Position numbers and translations under genes: made by a program
Origin: Kribbibacterium absianum
GTDB taxonomy: Bacteria > Actinomycetota > Coriobacteriia > Coriobacteriales > Atopobiaceae
Length of the DNA: 64,000 bases
Assembly: GCF_030067705.1 (NCBI RefSeq)
Contig: NZ_JASJEX010000002.1
Location: 310,001-374,000 of the forward strand
Direction of reading: 5' to 3'
Part shown: piece after piece, positions 41,762 to 50,028 of the stretch
Numbering within the stretch: position 1 is the stretch's first letter
How the letters are laid out: each line of letters opens with the position of its first letter
Notes under the pieces: generated by a model
Databases searched by the model: none
What the model was told of the DNA's origin: nothing
The model's input: only the letters and a program-made list of their open reading frames with translations

Positions 41762-41790
41762 GTGCATTCGGGGGCAGTCCCCGAATGCAC
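41762..41790. repeat. Palindromic repeat, covarying variant (copy 3)
   Basis: 29 bases, GTGCATTCGGGGGC / GTCCCCGAATGCAC. Relative to copies 1 and 2 two base pairs are changed on both sides of the stem, and one A-T pair has become a G-T pair. Confidence 0.8.
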
Positions 41791-41802
41791 GCACATGCGC
41801 GG

Positions 41803-42357
41803 CTAGTACGGAGCGCTCAGTGGCCTCAGCTTCTTCAGCCGCTCCCACATCACGCGTTTCTCGGCCGGGTCATCCAGCGCCGCCTCGAAGCCGCCCAGGC
41901 TGCACGTCCTCATGCCGAGCAGCTCCACGAGCCGCCCCGGCTCCAACAGCGCTGCGTCCAGGTCCTCAAAGGCAACCAGTTCCGGCGCGTAGGCCTCTTG
42001 CAGCGCGCGGGTCGCGGCCGCATCGACGGGGATCAGCGTGCTCGGCGCCAGCGACGACACCGCGCGCCTCAGCACGTCCGGCGACAACGGGGCGCCGTGG
42101 ACGTCCACCGTCAGCAGCGCGCACCAGTCCTCGGGTGCGTAGCCCAGCTGCTCCAGCGACGCCCGCAGTCCGTCTCCGTCACGCCCGGACAGGGGAGCGG
42201 CGCCGTTCCGTTCGGCCTCGTTGGGCTCGCCCTTGAGGAAGAGCACCGTCGCGAAGGCGTTCCCGGCCATGCGCGCGCCGGCCGCTGCGAGCGCGTTCAT
42301 CTCGGCCGTCGCCTTGGCCACATAGGCGGTGCGCTTCTCTTCCTCGCGTCCTGGCAC
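41803..42357 (-). CDS. Protein of unknown function
   Basis: 184 residues from a GTG at 42357 after GAGGGGGAGCC. No signal peptide, membrane helix or motif I recognise. The middle (WCALLTVDVHGAPLSPDVLR, then LIPVDAAATRALQEAYAPEL) looks like an alpha/beta cytoplasmic protein; the last part is rich in Leu, Arg and Lys. Third-position GC matches real genes here. Stands alone, divergent from thioredoxin. Confidence 0.65.
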   Translation of the reverse strand: MPGREEEKRTAYVAKATAEMNALAAAGARMAGNAFATVLFLKGEPNEAERNGAAPLSGRDGDGLRASLEQLGYAPEDWCALLTVDVHGAPLSPDVLRRAVSSLAPSTLIPVDAAATRALQEAYAPELVAFEDLDAALLEPGRLVELLGMRTCSLGGFEAALDDPAEKRVMWERLKKLRPLSAPY

Positions 42358-42529
42358 GGCTCCCCCTCTCTACGGCACGGAAGGGAGTCCCGTGCTCGGA
42401 ATATGTGGGGCGCCGGAAGAATTCTTTCAGAATGCCGCCCAGCGCCATGAAATCCATTCTACGGGTATACCTGATCCAACGACAGAACCGGGCGGCCACG
42501 AGCGTCGCCCCGCACAGTGGAGGTATTCC

Positions 42530-42850
42530 ATGGCGGTGAAGGAACTTAACGCATCTAACTTTGATGAGACCATCAACAACGCCGACAAGCCCGTCCTCGT
42601 GGACTTCTGGGCCAGCTGGTGCGGCCCCTGCCGCTTGATGTCGCCGATCGTCGACGAGCTTGCCGGCGAGATGGCCGACGTGCTCGAGGTCTGCAAGTGC
42701 AACGTCGAGGAGAACCAGGACCTGGCCATCCGCTACCAGGTCATGAGCATCCCCACGCTGATCCTCTTCAAGGGCGGCAAGCCGGCCCACACGATGGTGG
42801 GCGCCCAGCCGCGCGCGAAGCTCGCGCAGGAGCTGGCCAAGTACCTGTGA
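42530..42850 (+). CDS. trxA: Thioredoxin
   Basis: 106 residues, the usual length. Redox motif WCGPC (Cys31, Cys34), the conserved FWASWCGPCR and the cis-proline in MSIPTLILFKGG. It reduces protein disulfides in the cytoplasm. GTGGAGG precedes the start, and a strong terminator follows. Confidence 0.97.
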   Translation: MAVKELNASNFDETINNADKPVLVDFWASWCGPCRLMSPIVDELAGEMADVLEVCKCNVEENQDLAIRYQVMSIPTLILFKGGKPAHTMVGAQPRAKLAQELAKYL

Positions 42851-42883
42851 TCCATTGTCTATACGGGGGCGCGTGCCCCTGCG

Positions 42884-42913
42884 AGCGCCCGGCACCCGTG
42901 TCGGGCGCTTTTT
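42884..42913 (+). terminator. Terminator after trxA
   Basis: AGCGCCCGGCAC pairs with GTGTCGGGCGCT, followed by TTTTTC. Confidence 0.9.
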
Positions 42914-42920
42914 CATGCCC

Positions 42921-43036
42921 GTGAGACACTCTAAAGAGACAAGACTGTCTCATGGTCGCAGTGAGACGATCTCGTCTCTTCAAACTGTCTCACCGCCGCT
43001 GCGTGAGACGATCCTGTCTCTTTAAACTGTCCCAAA
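42921..43036. repeat. GTGAGACGATCYTGTCTC repeat cluster
   Basis: Three tandem units of about 34 bases starting GTGAGAC (42921, 42961, 43003). Each has a middle GAGACA/TGTCTC part and ends ACTGTCTCA or ACTGTCCCA, so each can form a GTGAGAC-GTCTCAC hairpin. The last unit has lost one pairing. No gene from 42851 to 43151. Confidence 0.75.
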
Positions 43037-43151
43037 CCGTCCTGCGGTTGGCTGCAGCAGGTCCCGTGGAAACGAGGGGCGGCATCCGGGTGCCTCGGCG
43101 CCCTTTGGTAGCATCACACAAGACGAACAAACGCGAGCGAGGAGACGCCCC

Positions 43152-43859
43152 ATGGCTCAGGTGCTCGACATCAAGAAGGTCACCGTCGGACCCACCAGCT
43201 TCACCGCCACGGTGGACGTGGTGGAGGGCGCCCCGCTCATGACGAGCGAGAACGTCGAGGCCACCGCCCGCATCTACTGGCTCATGCCGTCCATCGCCGA
43301 GCAGGTCTGCCTCGGCGACGCCTCCGAGAAGTTCCAGGACGTCATGGGCGACACCGAGCTCCCGCACCTGATGGAGCACGTCGCGGTGGAGCTGCTCGCG
43401 CGCACCGGCATGGCGGGCGACATCACTTGTGGCCGCACGCGGCACGTCTCGGAGCGCACCTTCGAGGTGGAGTTCGCGTGCCCGGACGACGTCCTCGTGG
43501 CCGCCGCGCTCTCCTCGGCCGTGTTCATCGTCGAATGGGCCTTCTCCGGCGCCGACCCCGAGCTGGCGCCCAACGTTGACGCCATCGTCGAGGGCATCGC
43601 GCAGCTCACGTCCGCGAGCTTCGGCATGGAGGGCGACGAGGCCGTGCCCGCCGCAGAGCCGGGCCTCCCGAGCGAGGCCGAGTGGCAAGAGGCGGCCGTC
43701 GAGGCCGAGCAGCCGGTCGAGGCCGACGAGGTCGAGGTGGACGAGCCCGAGGCCGCACCCGAGCCGCCCGTGGACGCGCAGGAGGCCGAGGTGGTCGTCG
43801 ACGAGGGCCCGTCTCTGGACGATTCGATGGCGTTTGTGCCTCCCACCCGCCGCATGTAG
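43152..43859 (+). CDS. Stand-alone cyanophycin-synthetase N-domain-like protein
   Basis: 235 residues. Residues 40-131 resemble the N-terminal domain of cyanophycin synthetase: ELPHLMEHVAVELLARTGM (69-87), CGRTRHVSERTFEVEF (93-108) and VLVAAALSSAVFIVEWAF. The ATP-grasp and ligase domains of that enzyme are absent. The C-terminal 75 residues are very acidic and Pro/Ala-rich and end FVPPTRRM. Function unknown. Cyanophycin is an Asp-Arg polymer, and the window has much agmatine-type metabolism, but this gene is not in those clusters. The start follows GCGAGGAGA. Confidence 0.7.
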   Translation: MAQVLDIKKVTVGPTSFTATVDVVEGAPLMTSENVEATARIYWLMPSIAEQVCLGDASEKFQDVMGDTELPHLMEHVAVELLARTGMAGDITCGRTRHVSERTFEVEFACPDDVLVAAALSSAVFIVEWAFSGADPELAPNVDAIVEGIAQLTSASFGMEGDEAVPAAEPGLPSEAEWQEAAVEAEQPVEADEVEVDEPEAAPEPPVDAQEAEVVVDEGPSLDDSMAFVPPTRRM

Positions 43860-43973
43860 CGGCTCACATCGATACTGAAGAGTGGGTATACAGTCGCGGA
43901 AGCACATGCGACTTCGAAAAGCGCTCCGGCGCAGTTGCGACGCAGGCGCGCCGCCGTTACCGAGGAGGATCTG

Positions 43974-44402
43974 ATGAGCAAGGGCATAAGCGGACTGGGC
44001 TTCCTGTTCGGCGCTGTGATCGGCGCGGGCATCGGCGCCGTGGCCGGCATTCTGATGGCGCCGCGCAGCGGCGAGGAGACCCGTGCGATGGCCGCCGACT
44101 CCGTGAACGACGCGTGGGACAAGGCCGTCGACGCCTACGAGAAGGGCGCCAGCCAGGTCTCCGCGAAGCTCAACGACGTGTCGCCCGTCGTCAACGCCAA
44201 GACCGACGAGCTCCGCGCCAAGGTGGACCTGGCCCGCGAGCGCATGGACCAGCTCCGCTCCACGCTGTCCGACTCCGTGAACCAGGCCGCCGGCGCCGTG
44301 CAGGAGACGCTGGACTCCGTCGCTCCCGAGGCTGCCGAGAAGGCCGCCCCTGCCGAGAAGCCGGCGACGGACGTGCACGTGGAGGCTCCGACCGAGGCCT
44401 AG
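43974..44402 (+). CDS. YtxH domain protein
   Basis: 142 residues from ATG 43974 after GAGGAGG. One N-terminal membrane helix (about 8-28, GFLFGAVIGAGIGAVAGILM) followed by APRSGEETR, the family signature, and then a long amphipathic helix with heptads likely to be a coiled coil. YtxH proteins are small envelope or stress proteins of unknown role. It is near the PRC-barrel gene at 44566 but separated by a weak hairpin. Confidence 0.88.
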   Translation: MSKGISGLGFLFGAVIGAGIGAVAGILMAPRSGEETRAMAADSVNDAWDKAVDAYEKGASQVSAKLNDVSPVVNAKTDELRAKVDLARERMDQLRSTLSDSVNQAAGAVQETLDSVAPEAAEKAAPAEKPATDVHVEAPTEA

Positions 44403-44565
44403 CGGCCCGACGGACGGTCCCCGCGGGTTGCGGGACTTTCTTAAAGTTGTGATGGTGTTGTGAGCGGCCTTCAGCGCATGCTGGGGGTCGCTCGCGGCCA
44501 CTCGCGCATCGATGGGTTTGGGTTAGCATGGCGCGAGTGACCGCATTCGAGGAGGAGGGGCCGTC

Positions 44566-45531
44566 ATGGCCACGTGGGAGCAGCTCGGCAACGCCCGCAC
44601 GTACGTGCCGCGCCATAGAAAGGCCGATGCCACCGAGGAGCCCAAGCCCAAGCGGCTCGGCCGCCTGCACCACTTGGTCTTCTCGCCCGACGGCCGTCGC
44701 GTGGTCGGGGCGATGGTCAAGCGGCCCGATGTGGCCGGCATGGTCAAGCGCGAGGACCAGTTCGTCGCGCTCGACCGCATCTTCGAGTACGAGAACGGCG
44801 TGATCGTCCAGGGCGACGACGCGTTCGACGGCGCGGCCGCCAAGCGCCTCGGCATCGACCTGGACCGGTGTCTCATCTGGGACGGCATGGACGTCGTCAC
44901 CGAGAAGGGCGACCCGCTCGGCTACGTGGTGGACATCGAGTTCGACGGCACCACCGGCGAGCTGCGCCAGGTGAACTCCGTGGACAGCGGCATGAGCCAG
45001 TCGCTCGTGGGCTCGGTCCCCATCCCGGGCGACCTCGTGCTGGGGTACCGCGCGGGCGCCATGGTCGTGAAGAACGAGGCCAAGGACCTCCAACTCACCG
45101 GCGGCATCATGGGCGCGGCGGGCACGGCGGTGGGCAAGGCCCAGGTCAAGGCCAAGGAGGCCGGCGAGAAGACCGGCAAGGTGGTGGGGGAGGCCGTCGA
45201 CAAGGGCAGCTTCGCGCTCGGCCGTGCGATCGGCCACGCCCGGAACGCGGTCCAGGAGGCCATGGCCGACGACGACCCCTGCGAGATGCCCGTCCCGGAA
45301 GGCGACGCGCACAAGCCTGAGCCGGACGGCCAGGACACGGAGCCGCCCCTCTACGTGCCGAGCGGCTCCTACGAGAGCGACATCGAGAAGAAGGCCGGCG
45401 AGCCGCAGGAGCCTGCCAAGCCCAAGGAGTCCACCGTGGACGCGGCCACCAAGGCCGTCGGCCGCCAATTGGGCAAGACCAAGGGGATGTTCGGCGCGTT
45501 CATGAAAGAATTCAAAGAGGCGAGCAAATAG
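44566..45531 (+). CDS. PRC-barrel domain protein
   Basis: 321 residues. Two PRC-barrel-like segments: residues 28-85 (RLGRLHHLVFSPDGRRVVGA) and 105-160 (VVTEKGDPLGYVVDIEFDGT). Then an Ala/Lys-rich helix region and a Pro/Glu-rich tail. No membrane helix. PRC barrels bind RNA or partner proteins; the role here is unknown. GGAGGAGGGG precedes the start. Confidence 0.82.
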   Translation: MATWEQLGNARTYVPRHRKADATEEPKPKRLGRLHHLVFSPDGRRVVGAMVKRPDVAGMVKREDQFVALDRIFEYENGVIVQGDDAFDGAAAKRLGIDLDRCLIWDGMDVVTEKGDPLGYVVDIEFDGTTGELRQVNSVDSGMSQSLVGSVPIPGDLVLGYRAGAMVVKNEAKDLQLTGGIMGAAGTAVGKAQVKAKEAGEKTGKVVGEAVDKGSFALGRAIGHARNAVQEAMADDDPCEMPVPEGDAHKPEPDGQDTEPPLYVPSGSYESDIEKKAGEPQEPAKPKESTVDAATKAVGRQLGKTKGMFGAFMKEFKEASK

Positions 45532-45574
45532 CTCAAACGCACGACCGGCCCTTCGGGGCCTGACGGGGGTTTTC

Positions 45575-47200
45575 ATGAGGAGCGGTTCAGACAAGCGAGC
45601 CACGGGCCACGTCTCACGGCATGCGTCCCGGCGCCATGACGCGCCGCCGGCGCATGCGCGCCATGGGAGCGGCGCCCCGGGATCCGCGCCGGCGGGGATC
45701 AACCCCCTGATGTCGGGTCAGCGGGGGGCCGGAACGACGCCCCATCAGGGTCGCGTGCGGCACCTCGACCTGCCGGACCCTGAGGCCGTCTCTGAGAACC
45801 CGGGCCCCGCGCCCGCGAGCGAAGCGCCGGCGGAGGCGCGGACGTCCCACGGGAAGGAGCATCCGGCCAGCACCGTGCAGGCCGGCTATCGCGCCCCCGT
45901 CAAGAACCCATACCTCGAGACCGGCGCGAGCCTCGGCCGCGTGACTCAGGGCCCGAGGCCCGTCTGGGACAAAGACGAGGAGCGCCGCCGCAAGCGGGGC
46001 ACCACCCGCAAGGCGCTGCTCATCCTGCTCGCCGTCGTGCTCGTCATCGCCGGCATCTGGGCCTTCGCGTGGTTCAACCGCAGCGTGACGATCACGCTCA
46101 ACGGCGGGGAGGCCTCCGTCAAGGTGGGTAGCACCATCGAGCAGATCATCGAGGCCAAGGGCATCGCCCCCAAGCCGGGCAACCTCGTGAGCGTGACGGG
46201 GACGCTGCTCGAAGAGGGGAAGGGCAACCCCTACTCGGTGAAGAACGGGGACGCCGACCTCACACAGGACCAGGCGGCCGCGCTCAAGGTGGAGGGCGGC
46301 GAGAACCTCACCATCGGCGACGGCACGGACCTGACGGAGCCCTACACCTCCGAGACGAAGGAGGTTCAGCCCAAGCTGCTGATGGAGGGCGCCTGGGGCG
46401 CGGTGGCCTACGTGAGCCAGTGGGGCAAGCCGGGGGTTCAGGAGTTCAAGACCGGTACCATCTCCGGCGAGACGGACGCCGGCACGATGACGCAGGAGGT
46501 GCAGGACTGCGTCATCACCCTGGCCAACCCCACCCCTGCGGACGGCAAGAAGCTCGCGGCCCTCACCTTTGACGACGGCCCCTCCGCCTACACCCAGAAG
46601 TACCTGGACATCCTGGCCCAGCACGGCGCCAAGGCCACGTTCTTCTGCCTTGGTGAGAACATCAGCAACTACCCGGAGCAGGCCAAGGCCATCGTCGACG
46701 CCGGGTGCCAGATCGCGAGCCACACCGAGACCCACTCGGAGCTGCCCAAGCTGACGGCCGAGGACCTCCAGTCGGAGCTCACGGGCACCTTCACGAAGAT
46801 CAAGGACGCAACGGGCGTCTCGACCACCGTGATCCGCCCGCCCTACGGCGAGTTCAACGAGCGGGCCTGGCTCAACTCCGGCGGCAAGCTGAGCGCCTCG
46901 ATCCTCTGGACCCAGGACAGCCTCGACTGGAAGCTGCCGGGCGTCGACACCATCGTGAAGAACTCCCTCGCCAACCTCAGCTCCGGGCCCATCATCCTGA
47001 TGCACGACGGCGGCGGCAACCGCGACCAGGACGTCCAGGCGCTGCCCCAGATCATCGAGGCCCTGCAGGCGGACGGCTACCAGCTCGTGACCATCGACGA
47101 GCTGCTGGCGAGCGACCCCTCGATCCCGAGCGACATCGCGTCGGGCAACGCGACGATACCCGAGGGCTGCGTCTGGCCCACGGAGCTCGCCGACGCGTAG
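45575..47200 (+). CDS. Membrane-anchored polysaccharide deacetylase
   Basis: 541 residues. Basic, Pro-rich cytoplasmic N-terminus (1-145), one membrane helix (about 147-167, ALLILLAVVLVIAGIWAFAW), an intermediate domain, and a NodB domain from about 325: TFDDGPS (metal Asp and catalytic base), SHTETHSEL (metal His pair), RPPYGEFN and HDGGG. Such enzymes remove acetyl groups from cell-wall glycan, often peptidoglycan. The intermediate domain (VTITLNGGEASVKVGSTIEQ) resembles a small ubiquitin-like or SLBB-type fold, which is inference. Confidence 0.92.
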   Translation: MRSGSDKRATGHVSRHASRRHDAPPAHARHGSGAPGSAPAGINPLMSGQRGAGTTPHQGRVRHLDLPDPEAVSENPGPAPASEAPAEARTSHGKEHPASTVQAGYRAPVKNPYLETGASLGRVTQGPRPVWDKDEERRRKRGTTRKALLILLAVVLVIAGIWAFAWFNRSVTITLNGGEASVKVGSTIEQIIEAKGIAPKPGNLVSVTGTLLEEGKGNPYSVKNGDADLTQDQAAALKVEGGENLTIGDGTDLTEPYTSETKEVQPKLLMEGAWGAVAYVSQWGKPGVQEFKTGTISGETDAGTMTQEVQDCVITLANPTPADGKKLAALTFDDGPSAYTQKYLDILAQHGAKATFFCLGENISNYPEQAKAIVDAGCQIASHTETHSELPKLTAEDLQSELTGTFTKIKDATGVSTTVIRPPYGEFNERAWLNSGGKLSASILWTQDSLDWKLPGVDTIVKNSLANLSSGPIILMHDGGGNRDQDVQALPQIIEALQADGYQLVTIDELLASDPSIPSDIASGNATIPEGCVWPTELADA

Positions 47201-47202
47201 CC

Positions 47203-47937
47203 CTACGCCGCCGAGAAGGACCACAGCCCCCGCGCCTGGCCGAGCACCTGTGCGAGGTCCCAGCCCTGCCGCGTGCGCGGCTGCGAGTTCGGGTCCATCA
47301 CGTGCACGGTGCCGTCGGTGCCCAGAGACGTGAGCACGATGAAGTGCCCCGTGCTCGTGAAGTCCCCTGGGCCCATGGACGCGATGACCGGCCGGCCGGC
47401 CTCGAGCGCTCCCGTGACCGCCTCGACGGTGGCCGGCTCTTCACGGCCGTCCAGTCCCAGCCCCCGCGCCCCGTCCGTCATCAGCGTCCAGGCCGTGAGG
47501 CCGTCGTCCACGTGGCCGTTGCCCTCGCTGTAGGCCGCGACCACCGGGGGCGTCAGCGACTCGTTGCCCGTCAGCGCGATCGCGACCGCCGCGAGGCAGG
47601 TGGGCCCGCAGCCGGAGGACCCGATGGTCGCGCCGGCGTAGGGCTCGTCGGCCCACTGGGGGTCCGTCTGGTAGAGCGCCGGCACGTGACCCGCGCGCCA
47701 CGTGGAGGGGGAGTCGCTCAGGTAGGGGGCCGCGACGGCCGAGCTCGCGTGCGCGAGCCCCCAGGTGAAAAGCACCGCCGCGACGACCACGAGCGCGAGC
47801 ACCACGAACGGCCACCGGCGCCGCGGCGGCGCCTCCCACGGCCTCGGCGACGGGAACTCGTTGGAGCACGCCCGGGCGATGCCGGCGCGGGAGACCTTCT
47901 CGTAGGAAACGTAGACGGGGGTCTGGATGTGGCTCAT
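47203..47937 (-). CDS. Membrane-anchored C39-like cysteine peptidase
   Basis: 244 residues from ATG 47937 after GGAGCGCCC. N-terminal cytoplasmic part, a helix at about 43-65 (WPFVVLALVVVAAVLFTWGL) and an outside C39-like domain: SGCGPTCLAA (nucleophile Cys), TGHFIVLTS (His) and VMDPNSQPR (Asp). No ABC parts are present, so it is not a bacteriocin exporter. It is convergent with the deacetylase (2 bases apart), and both are likely cell-wall or surface proteins. Confidence 0.88.
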   Translation of the reverse strand: MSHIQTPVYVSYEKVSRAGIARACSNEFPSPRPWEAPPRRRWPFVVLALVVVAAVLFTWGLAHASSAVAAPYLSDSPSTWRAGHVPALYQTDPQWADEPYAGATIGSSGCGPTCLAAVAIALTGNESLTPPVVAAYSEGNGHVDDGLTAWTLMTDGARGLGLDGREEPATVEAVTGALEAGRPVIASMGPGDFTSTGHFIVLTSLGTDGTVHVMDPNSQPRTRQGWDLAQVLGQARGLWSFSAA

Positions 47938-48044
47938 GGGCGCTCCGATCCTCTTGGCTGCCGATGCCAATAGGATGGGCTCCGGGGGCCCGGGAAGGGC
48001 GACGGACCCCTTACCGCCGCCTTACAGCCTCGTCATGCCCGCGC

Positions 48045-49568
48045 CTACTTCGTGCGGGCGGTGCTCTTCACGTCCATCGACATCGTCTGGAAGCGGTCCT
48101 CCATGTACGAGTTGTCGTAGTGGACCGCGCAGAACTTCTCGATGGGCGTGGTCTCGGGCACGCCCGCCTCGCGCAGGTACCAGCAGTCGATGGCGACGAG
48201 CGTGGCCGCGCCGTCAAAGATCATGAGGATCGCGCAGATGGTGGTCAGCGTGTAGCGCCAGCCCCACGGGATCTTCTTGACGAACCACAGCATGACCGGC
48301 AGGAAGAGCTTGACCCACACGAGGCCGAGCGCGCCCCAGCAGCACATGTACATGAAGTTCGTGCGGCCGTCGATGTTGAGGAACGTGCCCGAGTAGTCCC
48401 AGGCCGTGATGCCGAAGGCCGTCTGCAAGAACCAGCTGGTGAAGAACTCGAACGCCCCGCCGATCACCGCACTCACAAGGAAGATGAACCACCACGGCTT
48501 GTCGTGGAACCGGTTGAGCGCGATGGTCATCAACAGGGCGCCGAAGCCGTAGATGGGCGACAGGGGCCCCCACAGCATGCCGGCGCGGTCCTGGTAGGCG
48601 TGGAAGATCACGAGGTGCGTGACGGTCTCCACGATGAGGCCGAGCACCGACGCGATGGTGAAGATCCAAAAGATGTTGAAGAAGTTGAGCGTGATGTAGC
48701 CCTTGCCCGAGCGCTTGCCCGGGACCACGGTGCGCTCGTCGGACGTGCTGCGGATCATGTCCCGGAGCGACTCGGTGTCCGTCTTGCGGTTGGCGCGCTC
48801 GAGGGCCAGCTCCGGGTCCCAGTAGCTGTGGAGCGCGATGAGGAGCGCGGAGACGAGCCCGTAGATCACCAGCGTGCTCGTCATGCCGAAGACCATCAGG
48901 TGGCAGAGGATGACGCCGGAGACCTCCACGACCATGACCTCGACCAGGTGCAGGCGCCCCTTGTCCTCCCCGCGCACCATGCGGAGCGCAAGGATCGGGA
49001 ACCCGGCGCAGAGGCCGAAGAGCAAGAGGCACTCCACCGCGAAGACCACGAGGGTCACAAAGAGGTTGCCCGTGTTGCCGCCATCGGAGATGTCCGTCCC
49101 CGCCTGCACGGCGAGCGAGATGAACAGCGGCACCATGAACGCGCCGGCCACGGCGCAGAGCACCGCATAGGTGGCCGTCGTGCGGGTCACGGTGTGGCCG
49201 AGGAGCGACACGAAGTTCGGGGAGATGTGCTCGCCGTTCTTGCGGAGGATGCCCTTGCCGGCCTTGGCCACCTGCTGGGCGCTGGGCGTGGCCGTGGCGA
49301 TGAGGGGTGCCGCGTGCTTCGGCGCCGGTTCGGGAGCCGGTGCGGGGGTGGGCTCATCGGGCACCACGGGGCCTGAGATGAGGTCGGCGATCTCGTCGTG
49401 CCCTTGGGCGCGGAGCTGCTTGTTGAGGGCGCGGCGCTCGGCCAGGAGCCGCTGCTCCTCGGCGTGCACCTGCTCGATTCGCTTGTCCAGCGCGGCGCGC
49501 TGCTCCTCTGCGGTGGGGGCCGCGCCCTGCTGGGGGTCGGTGGCGCCTGTCGTGGGTTCGTCAGCCAT
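48045..49568 (-). CDS. ABC_trans_CmpB-type (putative ABC transporter type IV) membrane protein
   Basis: 507 residues. N-terminal 20-60 is a charged coiled coil (EEQRAALDKRIEQVHAEEQR), then a Pro/Ala linker and about ten membrane helices. The C-terminal half has the family signature AGMLWGPLSPIYGFGALL and a following WWFIFLVSAVIGGAFEFFTS. Function unproven; the family name comes from early annotation. It is followed by no obvious partner ATPase. Confidence 0.82.
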   Translation of the reverse strand: MADEPTTGATDPQQGAAPTAEEQRAALDKRIEQVHAEEQRLLAERRALNKQLRAQGHDEIADLISGPVVPDEPTPAPAPEPAPKHAAPLIATATPSAQQVAKAGKGILRKNGEHISPNFVSLLGHTVTRTTATYAVLCAVAGAFMVPLFISLAVQAGTDISDGGNTGNLFVTLVVFAVECLLLFGLCAGFPILALRMVRGEDKGRLHLVEVMVVEVSGVILCHLMVFGMTSTLVIYGLVSALLIALHSYWDPELALERANRKTDTESLRDMIRSTSDERTVVPGKRSGKGYITLNFFNIFWIFTIASVLGLIVETVTHLVIFHAYQDRAGMLWGPLSPIYGFGALLMTIALNRFHDKPWWFIFLVSAVIGGAFEFFTSWFLQTAFGITAWDYSGTFLNIDGRTNFMYMCCWGALGLVWVKLFLPVMLWFVKKIPWGWRYTLTTICAILMIFDGAATLVAIDCWYLREAGVPETTPIEKFCAVHYDNSYMEDRFQTMSMDVKSTARTK

Positions 49569-49678
49569 GGGGTCTCCAGGGTCTTCGCGGGTCGAATGTC
49601 CCCTTCATACCCGCAAACAGCGACCTCCCCGAAAAGCGTCCCTTCAGGCTGGCGCGCCGGAGGGCTTGCGGCCCGGCG

Positions 49679-50026
49679 CTAGTGCTTCTTGGTCGCTTGC
49701 GCCGCGAGGTACTCCTCGAAGGTGTCGTACACCACGCGCTCGCGGACCGCCGGAGCGCCGGCCAGCACCTCGGCGGCCCGGCGCCGGCCGTTCTTGCAGC
49801 GGGGCGACGTGAGCGGGCAGTGATGGCCGCACCCGTCGCACGTCAGGCCCTTGAGCAGCTTCTCCTGTTCGGAGGTCAGGTGGTCCATCGCGTGCTTCCT
49901 CGTCTTCTTCCAGGCCTTCCGGAGCTTCTTCTCGCGCTTCTTCCCCAGCTCGGCGCGGAGCTTCTTGAGAAGCTTCTTCCGCGCGCGTTTCTCGCGCTTC
50001 TTGGCCTTCTTGGCTTTCTTGCCCAC
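49679..50026 (-). CDS. Lysine-rich small protein with Cys/His cluster
   Basis: 115 residues from GTG 50026 after GAGGACTGACC, two bases after the stop of the lipase-like gene, so co-expressed with it. The first 60 residues are mainly Lys and Arg (KKAKKREKRARKKLLKKL). CDGCGHHCPLTSPRC then looks like a metal site. The C-terminus (VVYDTFEEYLAAQATKKH) is helical. I know no named family. A nucleic-acid-binding role is possible. Confidence 0.65.
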   Translation of the reverse strand: MGKKAKKAKKREKRARKKLLKKLRAELGKKREKKLRKAWKKTRKHAMDHLTSEQEKLLKGLTCDGCGHHCPLTSPRCKNGRRRAAEVLAGAPAVRERVVYDTFEEYLAAQATKKH

Positions 50027-50028
50027 GG

